Under the pieces are notes generated by a model. That model searched no databases and was not told where the DNA came from. It was given only the letters and a program-made list of their open reading frames with translations. 64,000 bases of DNA from Gerris lacustris (lineage: Eukaryota > Arthropoda > Insecta > Hemiptera > Gerridae): NCBI GenBank assembly GCA_951217055.1, contig OX578283.1:30379427-30443426 (forward strand). Direction: 5' to 3'. A program made the position numbers and the translations under genes. Below are positions 49,050 to 60,194 of this stretch, one piece after another (within the stretch, counting starts at the first letter, position 1; each line of letters opens with the position of its first letter).

Positions 49050-49860
49050 ATACAGGGTGTCCCAGCAAATATGGAACAGCGAAATATCTCCTGGACCGTG
49101 ATAGATAAAAGAATGCGGTTTTCAGGGTTCGATAATGGCTATAAATGCGCTTCCAGAACAAATGCTGAACATTTTCTGTGTTCAGCGAAAGTGAGTGCAG
49201 TTTACATAATAGAAAAAAAGTGAATAAGAAGCCATATTTTTAGACTAAACTTGGATTCTATGGCTACTAATTAGAATTGTTTACTCTTGGAACTTTTTCA
49301 CTCCGAGCATTATTTTGCCGTCTAAAGAGCACTGAAACTGCTAAAATGGAAACTTTAAGCCCATTTTACAGCTAAAAGAATGGATTTAGGAAAAAAATTC
49401 AAGATACAAAAAGTTCTTATTTTTTGCAGTAAAATCCAAATACATTTTTAAAAATATGCATTATTGGTGTTTTTCACGTTTTGAACCCTGCTGAACTGTT
49501 TTTGGCAAAACAACAGTTAGAAATAATAATTAAAAAGAAACAGCCTCTCCACAGAAAGTAGAATTCGTTTATTAATCAAAGCAGCTTTCGGCTATCATAA
49601 AGCAATCAGTGCCGATTCCGGTAGAACTAGAGTTACCTTAGAAATAGAAACTTTACAATGTCGGAGACTAACGTAAGACTCAGAGACGTTTGATTAAGAT
49701 ATCTCTATCAACGCTCTCACTTCTGATAAAAAAAAGAGATTTTACGGCAAAAAAATAAGAACTTTTTGTATCTTTAATTTTTTTCCTAAATCCATTAGTT
49801 TAGCTGTAAAATGGACTTAAAGTTACAATTTTAGCAGGTTCAGTTTAAGGGGGATTGTTA
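49050..49860. mobile_element. Transposon remnant with inverted arms and a decayed hammerhead-like core
   Basis: The left part begins near ACAGGGTGTCCCAGCAAAT, a terminal motif frequent in insect repeats. Arms at 49333-49436 and 49737-49846 are inverted copies that share AAATGGATTTAGGAAAAAAA-like sequence and GATACAAAAAGTTCTTATTT. Between them the minus strand carries CTGATTG, a GCTTTATGATAGC stem, GAAAGCTGCTTTGAT and TAATAAACG (49560-49609), relatives of the 21.25 kb element. Frame-disrupted, no ORF. Confidence 0.5.
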
Positions 49861-49864
49861 GAGT

Positions 49865-52800
49865 TTTTTCTCTTCCTCTCGAGCGCCATGGGCACTCAGT
49901 CGCCGGTTCTTGAATGTATATTTTATAAATAATATATTTAAATAAATATTAGAATAGACAAATAAATCTCCGATACTCACTAAGACTACAGGTATTAGAC
50001 TTGAGCGAAAATAGCAGAAATTCTAAAGGCTACTTTAGACCTACAATAGTAACTGATCGCTGTTGATTATTTCTCAGAATATTGTCGGTTAAAAATGACT
50101 TAATTTCTTCAAAATTTGTAAATATACACATCTCATCCAATAATTGTTTCCTTTCAATTAATGTATGAGTTCAAAAAAATATAGCATTAATTTCTGAAAT
50201 ATCCTTTTATAGAAAAAAAAACATCTTTTCACAAAACTCAAAAGAAAAAAAAATCACATCGTAAACAGTTCAAAGATCAAAACATTTTTTTTAACTAGCA
50301 AAAGTACTTCAACTTGTCTCGTAACACTGTAGCTCATATATAAAAATTTCAACTGAAATCGACAACACACAAATAGGATGAGAACAAAGCAGAATGTCAA
50401 AAGAGTTCATTAGTACCTCACTCGCCTTTTTAAAGATCCCTTCTTGTCACTCTGAAATGCTCTTTGAAAAAATATGAACACGTTCACTTTTTTCTACCCT
50501 AAATAAGTAATAAAATTAAAAATTCCCCTTGACATTTGTAGAAAAGAAGGGGAAAAAAGGAGAAATAGACATTTTTCCAAGGTATTTATTAAACCGCTGG
50601 GCATCCTAGAATTTTTCCAGTTGTGCTTTTTTTATACTTCTAATTAAGCTGTTGTTACTTTTTTTCTTCCAAATTTACCTGTTGGAAAGAATGTGGAGCA
50701 TATTATACTGTGTAGAATGCTGCTTTTTGGTCATTATACCTTACTAATTACCTCTGAAACTATTTAAAGTATTTAATTAAATTACGTTATCTCAGGTATA
50801 TGTGCCAACATTAAATCTTTTTCCTGTAGTCGCGGTCAATCTCTATTAGTTTAGGATATTCTGTGCATGTCTTACAAACTTTGCGGATAAGAAAGATAAA
50901 TTTCAGTACCTTCTAATTTTATATTAATTTTTATCATTCTGATTTTGAATCTTCCATAACAATACTTATTTATGATGCATGTAATATTTTTTCTTTAAAA
51001 AAATTGGATTACTCTAACTTTGTTTTCAATCTACCATTTTTTTGCAGACATTACTTATAACAAAGGCGATTAATTAATTCCTGATTCGAGTTAATAATTA
51101 ATCGATCCGCAAAGATCAGAACACAGTTCGTGGACACATTTTTGTTATATTAATTAAACAGACATTGTAGTAGAAGGGTGATTACGAAGTAGGATCTTTT
51201 GTAGACCATGAAGTATGGAAGGAATGTTAAATTCGCCGATTGGCTGTCCTGCGTTTATACAATGTGATACCAAAATTAACTCTCTAAAAATGTTAGAGAG
51301 TTAATTTTCAGTGAAGAGACATTAAAGGAAGGAAGTTCAGTAGTGACATAGGAGGCCTGAAAAGGTATGTTAGATATGTTGATCCGGCGAGTTGAGCTAG
51401 TCGGCTGTCTGTTAGGGAACGTTGAACCTTATATATGTTATGTTCAACGAAGCAAGTTAAAACATCACCTGTTGAGTTTGCCTCCCCTCTTCATCCCGTC
51501 TTCCACGTCATAATTCACTCATTCACACTCCTCAACAAATACCTGCCGCTGCAACATAACACTCTAGATATACTCTGTCACAAAAATCAACTAAATTGAA
51601 TCATAAAAATTTCACACTACTTTATTTTGATAGCGACTTGAAGAATATGCTGTAAAAATGATAATACCAGACACCTACTTAAAGAGGTTGCGTCTATATG
51701 TTTATTTAATAGTAGTCTTCTACATAGTAATCGTTAAATTTTAATATAGGACTCGATTCAGTGACAGTTTTTTGCACATGAGTTACTGCATTTTAATCGT
51801 ATATTGTTACAATGAAGTTTTAAGTTTTCTAGTGCTTATGACGTTTCATAACTAAGAGTAGGGCATTTTTAGAGGATTTCATGTTGTTATCAGGAGGTAA
51901 CAATAAAATAATAAATAAATAATAATTACAAGTTATTTCAGAAGCATACGAAATAACACTTCTTACTTGCAATGTATTGGGAATTGTTGTAAAGGGTACA
52001 CGCGACTTACCGGAAATAAAAGTTTCTCATACAAACGGTCAATTGCAATGTTGCCGAACCCTTATGCCCTGTGTTACATTTTATGTTTAGTAGACGTAAA
52101 AGAAACAGCAATAAATAAATAATAAGAAAAATAAACATCCTTCGTAATAAATGTAATTATAGAAAAATAAAAAGAAAAACTGTTTTCATATACATTAATT
52201 TTTAATGTTACCTTTTTAAGGGTTAGTTAAATATAGTTTTTGTTGAAGTATAAGTAAAAGTATCAAATGAAGTCAGTTGCCTTTTTCTTTCAATGGAAAA
52301 TCATTTAATGGTATATAAAAATGAAACAAAGGAGTAACGTCATTTCACCGCACAGTATTATAGTTTAACGTTTGTGAATATAATCTCAAGTACTGTATTT
52401 TTATGTTACGCGGCCAGAAATTATGACTTTTTAAGTAACGTTTAAAAAGAAGTTTGAAAGGTTAAGCCAGAGTGCGTAAAAATCCATTATTCCGTCGTCA
52501 AGAGGGTTTTAATAAAGGTACTTGAAAAAACCAGAATGAAGTACTGAATAGAGTCGAGAAGGGAGAGGGAAATGCTTTCAGAAGTACCATGTTGAGTTCT
52601 AGATGCTTCTCTATGTAAGCGAAATCCCTTGCTACAGCACCAATCCTGCTGTTGGGATGTATAAAGCTTTAAACGTGAGCAAGATATAGTGAAATTTCAG
52701 TAAAACATGTCACACTACATTGGGATTACTGCGCTAATGAAACAGCACACGTGTTCTGAGGATCAAAATGGGATTTATACCGGGAAAACCAGAATCATGT

Positions 52801-52910
52801 CGCAACATTTAGTAGAAACATAACTGCGAAATTACTCTCATACTCTAGACTAAAAAATGAGATACGACTTTTACTTATTTATTCAAAGGTTAATACTACA
52901 TTGAGAAAAA
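49865..52910. other. AT-rich non-coding DNA
   Basis: Apart from the 37-bp palindrome at 51272 nothing stands out; no frame of 60 codons or more. Confidence 0.5.
51272..51308. repeat. 37-bp palindrome
   Basis: Perfect 16-bp arms AAAATTAACTCTCTAA and TTAGAGAGTTAATTTT around the spacer AAATG. No poly(U) follows and there is no gene next to it, so no function is assigned. Confidence 0.85.
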
Positions 52911-52914
52911 TATG

Positions 52915-53150
<236 letters not shown>

Positions 53151-53214
53151 ATTAAAAAATATATCATAAGTTAGGTAACTAAAAATTTACAAATAGATCA
53201 AATTATTAGCACTT

Positions 53215-53375
53215 ATTTAGATTGTTACTCCCCTTATAAAAACCATAGAGGGAAGTAGCAATTTAAAGTAGGTGTACGGAATGTTCTTCTTTAGACTGTT
53301 ACTCCCCTTATAAAAAGAGAAGTGTGATATTCCTTTGTCCTAAAGTATATTGGACTAAACATCCCTTTGTCTTAA
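53215..53375 (+). repeat. Family G repeat, copy 2
   Basis: Here GATTGTTACTCCCCTTATAA and TGTTACTCCCCTTATAAAAA occur twice within 90 bp, with GTGTACGGAATGTTCTTCTT between them. It lies about 70 bp after a 229-bp (TA)n array. Confidence 0.7.
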
Positions 53376-53379
53376 TAGT

Positions 53380-54180
53380 TATTTAATAGTTATTTAAGAG
53401 ATTTTTTAGATTTTATTAGTCAAAGTTATTTATATTAAAAAAAACATAAGGGAGTAGGTAACAATCTAAAGAAGTACCAAATTATTAATATAGGCTAATG
53501 ATGAATTTATGTTAAATAAAGTTCACATTTAATTTAAAAAAATGTGTCAATAAAATGTATTTATAGAAATTTAATAAAACAGTATAAAAAATCTAAGAGA
53601 GAAGTAAAAAAAGTAAATTAATTTGTAAATAGTTAAAAATTAGAAGTAGAATAGCTAAAAAAAACAAATTCTAAGAACGCAGAGTAAAAACCAAATTCTG
53701 TTTATTCACTGATCAAGAGGCTACGGTTACGTGCTTTAAATTCTTTACATAATTTAATATTATGTAACACATTTTTACCTTTTAAATTTATCTATAAATA
53801 GTAATTCTATAATATGTCTCTGTATGTTTATTTAAATTAAACTAATTTCTGCTAATGTAAATGTATCCATAATCCATTTAATGGTTATTATACATTTTTC
53901 AAAATTAATGATTTATTTAAAAAATTTTAAAAATGTATAATTTCTATTGTTGTTTAATCAAATTTTTAACAAACTAACTAAGCCAGATATTTATTTAATG
54001 ATTACCTGGGAGGAATCCTTTGTTGACGTTTTATTTGCTTGATGATGACTATGGAGTTAAACATTAGTTTCCAAAACCTAAAGAAGCCAAATCCTTCATC
54101 CCTGCGTAGTTATCTTTCTTTTTAATTTCTGACTTTTTAACATCTGGCGCAATCAAAAATAAAATGTAGTTTTTAAATAT
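53380..54180. other. AT-rich non-coding DNA
   Basis: Nothing recognised. Confidence 0.5.
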
Positions 54181-54184
54181 TTTT

Positions 54185-54512
54185 GAAGTGAAATTTCTTT
54201 AGGCGCGAGCCAATTTACTCTACAATTGGCTTCGATGAAACGAAGTCGTGTAACGAAGTTTGTGTTTCGAGACTAGTCCAAGTGAAAATTCTTTAGGCGC
54301 AGTAGAGTAAATTGGCTTGGACACAAAGTCGTGTAACGAAGTTTGTGTATTGAGACTCGTCTTAAGTGATAGATTTTTTACAGGTAAGTCAACTGCCGAA
54401 TTAAGCCGACAGTTGGTTTACCTGTGAAAAATCTTTCTTTTGGACTTGTCTCGATCCACCGACCTCTGTTTCATCAGCCATGAGTGCTAACCATTGCACC
54501 ACGAAGGTAGAT
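54185..54512 (-). mobile_element. tRNA-Gln-like SINE with a tandem, hairpin-bearing body
   Basis: The minus-strand 5' end (near 54512) reads TCGTGGTGCAATGGTTAGCA, which matches the A box of tRNA-Gln/Glu, with GGATCGAGAC as B box. The body that follows holds three related units. Each has a GACnnGTCTCnA-like motif, a TAACGAAGTTTGTGT-like or equivalent segment and a self-complementary stretch. The best hairpin is ACAGGTAA...TTACCTGT at 54381-54426 with inner CAACTG/CAGTTG pairing. Another is GCCAATT...AATTGGC near 54210-54231. The 3' boundary is not certain and no target-site duplication was found. Confidence 0.6.
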
Positions 54513-54514
54513 CA

Positions 54515-55065
54515 TTTTTCTATTCACAGAATTGGCATATAAGCGTAATATTATATATTAGGATTAGAGACACATTTTGCTTGTCACAATGACGTTCTAT
54601 ATAGGGCTTTTTCTTTTTTGGTCCAGTTTATCTGAAGGAAAAGCTCACCCTTACTGTTAGAAACCTACCTCTGTGCTTATACTCTCTTATTGTATAGTAG
54701 GGTTTTTTCTACCCCACTTTGATGTGGGATCTGGACCTCTCTTTCAGTCAAAATCCTACCCGTGGTCCCCTGTTCTCTTGTGTCCCTCTAATTACAGAAT
54801 AGGAACCAAAGTTGGTCTAAAATGTTCACTAGACCGTATCAAGCACGCTCTACCTTCTCTTACTCTAACTACTTTTTTTAGTCTTTCTTCTTCTCGCCCT
54901 CTAATTATTTCTATTAATTAATTACATTGCCCTTTTTGTACTCTTTCTTATTTGGAGATGTTATTTCTACTTTCTATCATTTCAATTTAAGTTGTTTTTT
55001 TTTTCCTCTCTTTAACCTATTTAGTCGCTTCTAATTTTTTTTTTTTTTTATTTAATACGTATATA
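54515..55065. other. Pyrimidine-rich non-coding DNA
   Basis: 54900-55060 is T/C-rich. The 82-codon frame at 54673-54921 matches nothing known to me. Confidence 0.45.
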
Positions 55066-55069
55066 ATTT

Positions 55070-55650
55070 ATTGCTTCCGAACTTACCGAAGGTAACGGAA
55101 GCATTGTGTTCCATTTTAAGAACAAAAAACATTTATGCCTCCGATTTTAAAAATTCCAAGACAGAAATCAGTTTCAGACATCAGGGAACATTTTTGGTCT
55201 CGTGTCTGTCTGTCTGTCTGTCGGTCTGTGTGTCCGCGAGTTATGAAACGTGCGACGATAACTTGAGTAAATGTCGACCGATTTTGATGAAATTTGGTAG
55301 ACATGTTCATTTTACCAATGCCCAGGACGAGTTCGTTGGACAACGTTATCCGTCCAAGCGTTCACGAGCAACTCTCTCGTAAACGTGAACTTCAAATTTA
55401 AAATTGGAATTTTAGGTCGGGAAAAAATCTAACTTCATCTATTCAATAAGACAAACATTTTTTTCAAGTACAATTTTGTAGTAAAACCAACGGCGACACC
55501 GTTATGAAGTGTTAAAGATCGCTAAAACTATTAATAGTTTTTACACAATAAACAAAATATAACAATAATTTTAATGTTAATATAACAATAAAGTACATAA
55601 TAGGATGCAAGGAAGCTATGTGCCACACTAATTGGCAGTCTATTTTAATT
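55070..55650 (+). repeat. Family I repeat copy with a different middle
   Basis: The head hairpin (GCTTCCGAACTTACCGAAGG...ACGGAAGC) and the TCTGTCTGTCTGTCTG tract are intact. From 55255 the middle instead reads TCGACCGATTTTGATGAAAT then TTTGGTAGACATG. The tail GATGCAAGGAAGCTATGTGC and ACTAATTGGCAGTCT returns at 55602. It may be a subfamily or a recombinant with another repeat. Confidence 0.7.
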
Positions 55651-56039
55651 TTACTTGTTTTTGGACAATGTTTGATGAAGGCAGAGAACTTAAACATATC
55701 ATCTTGAAATAACCCGTTTCTTTTGTAAATTAGTTCTATATAAAAAATGAATCGATAATTTTCATAAAGAGTCAAATTACTATTATTATTTACTATTATT
55801 ACTAGTAACATTTTGAAAAAAACAATCTTGCCCTAAAAATAGTACTGGTTGCATCCATGACAATATAGTTCTATAAGCCCTTTTGTATACCAACATCCCA
55901 CAGCAACATGGAGGGCTTCATGGGGTGTTGCGCCACGGAGTTAGTTAGTTCTTAAAAAGAGTAATTTGTAAAATAATTGATTTTTCTCCAAAAATAATTT
56001 ATTCTTAAAATGAGATTTTAAATTAAGTCCTTAGATTAA

Positions 56040-56520
56040 AGTTTTAATATTTTCCTCCAAATAAATAAAGAAGACAGTGTTCGTTCTGAAGTATGATGTC
56101 TTCGAATTGAAACATATCTAGACAGAAATCGGTTTAAAATATCAAGGAACACTTTAGATTCCGTATTGGAATTGTGACCTACTACCCATATTTCATTAAA
56201 ATCGGTCAATTAGTTTTTAAGATATGTTTTTTATTAGGTTCACAATACATTTTTCGCCACATTATGGACAGACAAAAATGTTCCCTGATGTCCGAAACGT
56301 ATTTCTGTCTTAGACATTTTTAATTTGGAGACAAAAAAAGTTTCGTTCGTCAGAACGATTTCATAGGTTCTGTTACCTAGGTAAGCTTGGAAGTAAGAAA
56401 TGGTAAAATTAAATAAATTAGACAATAATTGGTTGTAAAAGCATACAATCATTCAATTATAGGTGAAATGAAAGTTCGCGAGGAAGCAATGTGTCACACA
56501 AATTGGCAGTCTCTTTTTAC
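56040..56520. repeat. Family I repeat, rearranged (head-to-head pieces)
   Basis: A + strand piece (GTTCGTTCTGAAG, GACAGAAATCGGTTT, ATCAAGGAACA) is followed from about 56180 by a minus-strand piece running backwards from TTTCATTAAAATCGGTCAAT to GTTCCCTGATGTC, CGTCAGAACGATT and GTTACCTAGGTAAGCTTGGA. A + strand tail block (GCGAGGAAGCAATGTGTCAC) then closes it. An internal inversion explains this order. Confidence 0.65.
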
Positions 56521-56524
56521 TTTT

Positions 56525-58128
56525 TTAACATAATGCTTAAGCAGTTAAAATGAATGACCACGTCCCGGTTACTGATCGAATCTGGTTCTTTACAAGAGTT
56601 AAATGTGTAGTGTCCTATTTTATATTCTGAAGTCTTGGGGGTTGAGGACTACTTTATGTAGGGACCACTTCAAGGTCCATACATAATTCTCTCGACTCTT
56701 CACTTGAGATTTTTCTAATCTGTATTCTCCTTATAATGTCCCTTGTTCGGTCTCTTCGAGTGGCTGACATATTTATAAATATCCTACTTATAGTTTAACA
56801 TAATATATTTATATATTTCGTTTCTAAAAATATTTTTGTCAAATTTTACTTGTTTATTTCTTATGTAATATTTATTCGTTACTTTATTTTATTCAGTTCT
56901 CGTCAGGATTACATGAAAATCCGTACATTCAGCGTGACTTGACTTTGAAAGAAGTAAGGATGGGAGTGGGGTAGTGGCTCGGCAGAGAAATGATAAAATA
57001 TAAATAATATATTATTTTGACCTCAAAGTCTCCCTTTAGCCCTTTATGATGTATGAGTTTATGTCATTTTGTCTGCAGGGACAAAGTCTGGCTGGACGCA
57101 AGCTACTTCAGTGAATATAAATGATGTCCCCTCTTTCTACCCCTGGTCCCTGAAATGTCCCCTACTCCCTCCCTAGCGATACCCGTTACGTCCCTATAAC
57201 CCTCCCCAGCGGTCCCCGTAACGTGCCCACTCCCTCCCTTGCTTACCCCACTGTTACGACTCAACTCCCTATAGCATTCTCATCCTCAGTCTACAGTCCC
57301 TGTAAGCCCCTCTCTCTCCTCCCTTACATATCCTCCTTGTTTCCTCCTTTTTTTATATCCTTTCTTCCATACTCCGTTTAGTCCCTCCACATCAATTTTA
57401 ACAGTATGTTGGTTTACAAGAGAGAAAAAACTGACAGTATAGATTATTATAATACTTGTAAGATGAATATAGGTCGAAAGATTTGAATTTTTATTAGTGG
57501 GTTTTTATTTATTCAACATACTGTTTTGACATAAATATATTTTAATTTATTAATTAACATAACTCCAGCAAAACGTATGAAAGCAAAGAAATATATAATG
57601 ATCCAAGATGGTTTTTAAGTGTGATTCAATCTTAAATCTCTAGGATATATGTATTCTATTTTCCTTATAAACTTACTAAACCTTTCAAAGGACCTAAAAC
57701 TCTCTTGCACGTGACTCGCTATTTATCTCTGCAGATCCTTTCATCACGAATCCTTTTATCCGTAACCTTTCATCCCAAACCATTCATGGTAATCCTTCTC
57801 AGCGTCTAAAGCGACAATGGCCTCGTAAATTATTAGCCAAAAAGTGTAATAGTAACAACAAGGTAATAGTCATGTCATCATTGCGTTCCTCAGAATAAAA
57901 TATCACCTTTTTTGGAATCAAACCTAGATTATGTTCTTCGGATTTTGGTTTTGAGACGAGAGATCTTTAACCTCTAGGGTCTACTGATTTGCTACAAATA
58001 ACCTCGACAATCAAAAATTTATAATGTAAAGATGTTTTGATGAAGGTAATATAAAATTAATTTCAACAAAATTAACCTAGAAAGTGATCTTTACTTACTT
58101 GTATTCATTGTGCAAGCGCGTTTCATAA
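56525..58128. other. Non-coding DNA with a C/T-rich block
   Basis: 57118-57375 is rich in CCCCT/TCCCT words (GTCCCC, CCCTCCC) repeated irregularly, with phrases such as CCCGTTACGTCCC and CCCGTAACGTGCCC that suggest a decayed tandem of about 40 bp. Confidence 0.45.
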
Positions 58129-58131
58129 TTC

Positions 58132-58185
58132 TGAAGAATTCCTCTTTTATACCGCCCTAGGGAGGTAAAAAAGAAGAATTCTTCA
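58132..58185. repeat. 54-bp imperfect palindrome centred on CCCTAGGG
   Basis: The outer arms TGAAGAATTC and GAATTCTTCA are perfect. The inner CTCTTTTATACC/GGTAAAAAAGA pair with few mismatches, and the centre is the self-complementary CCCTAGGG. It lies 100 bp upstream of the possible recombinase ORF and may be an element end. Confidence 0.7.
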
Positions 58186-58284
58186 CCTTAACGCACGATT
58201 AGCAAGTTTGTTTTCATTTAACAAAACTAATTTGCTGTTTGTTTAATGAAAGTAACAGTTTATATCGAGTTTTTGTGAAAATCA

Positions 58285-58425
58285 ATGAGTGATTTAAGTG
58301 ATTATGAAGAATATGAGGAGAATAATAATAAACCTCCCGAAATAATTAATTTGGCACAAAATACAACTAATGAATTAATGTCATCTTTATCAAAAGAGTA
58401 ATTCGAACTTGCATACAGAAAGTAA
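58285..58425 (+). pseudogene. Short acidic ORF, possible N-terminus of a Crypton-like tyrosine recombinase relic
   Basis: An ATG opens a 38-codon frame beginning MSDLSDYEEYEENNNKPPE, continuing with IINLAQNTTNELM and ending LSKE before TAA. The same frame continues past the stop as FELAYRK before a second TAA. An acidic start followed by a KSKExFELAYxxF-like segment resembles the N-terminus of Crypton-derived or phage-integrase-like tyrosine recombinases in insects, where a sequence like KSKxxYExAYxxF begins the core-binding domain. This comes from family memory only. No catalytic Arg/His/Tyr region is visible downstream. It could also be a chance ORF inside a non-autonomous element. Confidence 0.3.
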
Positions 58426-58429
58426 ATCT

Positions 58430-59835
58430 AACAATCTTAGATAAAGTACGGTACGCAACTCGTGCAAAAACGGCCTTTTGCATTGCTCGTGTGATTTTAC
58501 TACCCTCGCTGTCGCTCGGGTGCAAACTCCACACTCGCATGCAAACTGCTACTTTGCGCACAACATTACGAAAAACACTGCTGTAAGCTATGCCATATTA
58601 TTTTGTTTTGCCTCAGGAAAACAAGCCAATTTAGTTGGTTTGGCACAAACATTCATGTAAAGCCGTTAAATCGATACAAAACGACGGAAGGTTTCAAGAA
58701 ATTTAAGTACCGATAATAGCACTTATATCTTCCTTTTTGGATACATATTCAACATTATCGTTGATAATTTGGCCTCTAGGATACACTAATTTATAAATAT
58801 AATATATTATGTACTTTTTTAAATTAGAGTTTTTTTTAAAAATATCTATTATTTGTTTTATCTAGTTTCGGAGTACACGATTTTTAGTTGACAAGAAGAC
58901 GAATAATTTTACGAATCTTAATCTTCCTTCTTTTGTTTTATGGTATTACCATAATTTAAAAATTAAATTGCTTATTTTTGTTGTAAAACCGCAAGATAAT
59001 TTTATTGTGTTTCAAGAATATAGATGAAAAATATGTTTTGCATAATTTTTCGTCACCTATGATACACATATAGTAGAGGAAGTTGTAGTCAAGTAGTCCC
59101 TTGTGGAAAGGGACTTCCCTACACTCCAAAGGTCCCTAAGGGTTGCCTTCTATCTTCAGACATATAAATCTTTCTCTTTTTAGCTTTTCTATGTCCCTTA
59201 GCCATCTTCGTGCTATGTTCTAGAGCAAGATACAACTCGAAGGGGAAACCCGTGGTCCTTCTACCAGGGACCTTTCCCTTCCATAATCTAGCACAATATG
59301 CTCCCTATCAGTGTATAGTCTAACAGGGGGGAGGAAAAAAGGACCGAAGATAATGTTATCTTTTCCTTCCTCATATACATGCTACATGCATAGAACCATA
59401 TTGCATAAAATATCTGAATGGCTTGCGACATGACGGTTCTACATTGTTATACCTATATATGTTATTATAATATTCTCTTTTTTTGCCCTCCTCTATCTCG
59501 AAAGGGACTAGATGGTTAAAAGCAAGACTATTTCACTGTTGCATGTACAAAATATTTAGCAGATCTACGGCTTTATTCTTTCATCCTATTTATATAAGAT
59601 ACACTGAACACAACACAAGATACTGATTAAAGTAAATTATATGCATAGTAAGACTGCAGTATATTAATTTTTCTGAGAATCACAACAATCAACTTAAGCA
59701 TTATTTTTCTCATATTAAATTTATTTAAATACTTGGGAAGAAATTATTTAATTGAAATATTTTAGAATTTGAATATTTAATTATTATAATAACTCTCTTG
59801 TTTTTGAGAAACAAATTGACGCAGAAGCAGAAGGT
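58430..59835. other. Non-coding DNA; first part GC-richer, possible element end
   Basis: 58450-58570 contains GGTACGCAACTCGTGCAAAA, CTCGCTGTCGCTCGGGTGCA and AACTGCTACTTTGCGCAC, words typical of insect non-autonomous elements. The rest is AT-rich. Confidence 0.4.
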
Positions 59836-59839
59836 ATGG

Positions 59840-60190
59840 GACCAATAATAGGCTAATGACCTACAATCCAAATTTAATTAAAATCGGACAGTTAGTTTTT
59901 AAAATATTTTGGTTCGTAAAAACTGTGGACAGTTAGATACGGAACCAAAAATGTTCCCTAATGTCTGAAATGGATTTCTCTCTTGGATTATTTGAAATCG
60001 CTGACATAAAAAAAATGTTGTTCTCTAGACAATCAGAAAATTCCGTTAGTAGTAAGCTCGGAAGCAAAATTAATAGATTCAAAATAGAAGGGGGGGGGGG
60101 ATATACTAAATAAGGCATAATGGGTTAAAAAAGCATGTCATTAAAGTAACGCGATAGGACAAAAGGAAACCATGTGCAATAGTTAAAATA
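59840..60190 (-). repeat. Family I repeat, inverted head with a tail-like block after it
   Basis: It runs from CTACAATCCAAATTTAATTA through ATGTTCCCTAATGTCTGAAA and AGACAATCAGAA to the head hairpin arm AAGCTCGGAAGC. A block resembling the + oriented tail (GATAGGACAAAAGGAAACCA) follows it, the same arrangement as at 56040-56520. An 11-base G tract lies inside. Confidence 0.65.
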
Positions 60191-60194
60191 AAAT

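Noticed and set aside
51272..51308. Rho-independent terminator
   Set aside because: Eukaryotic context, no U tract and no adjacent gene.
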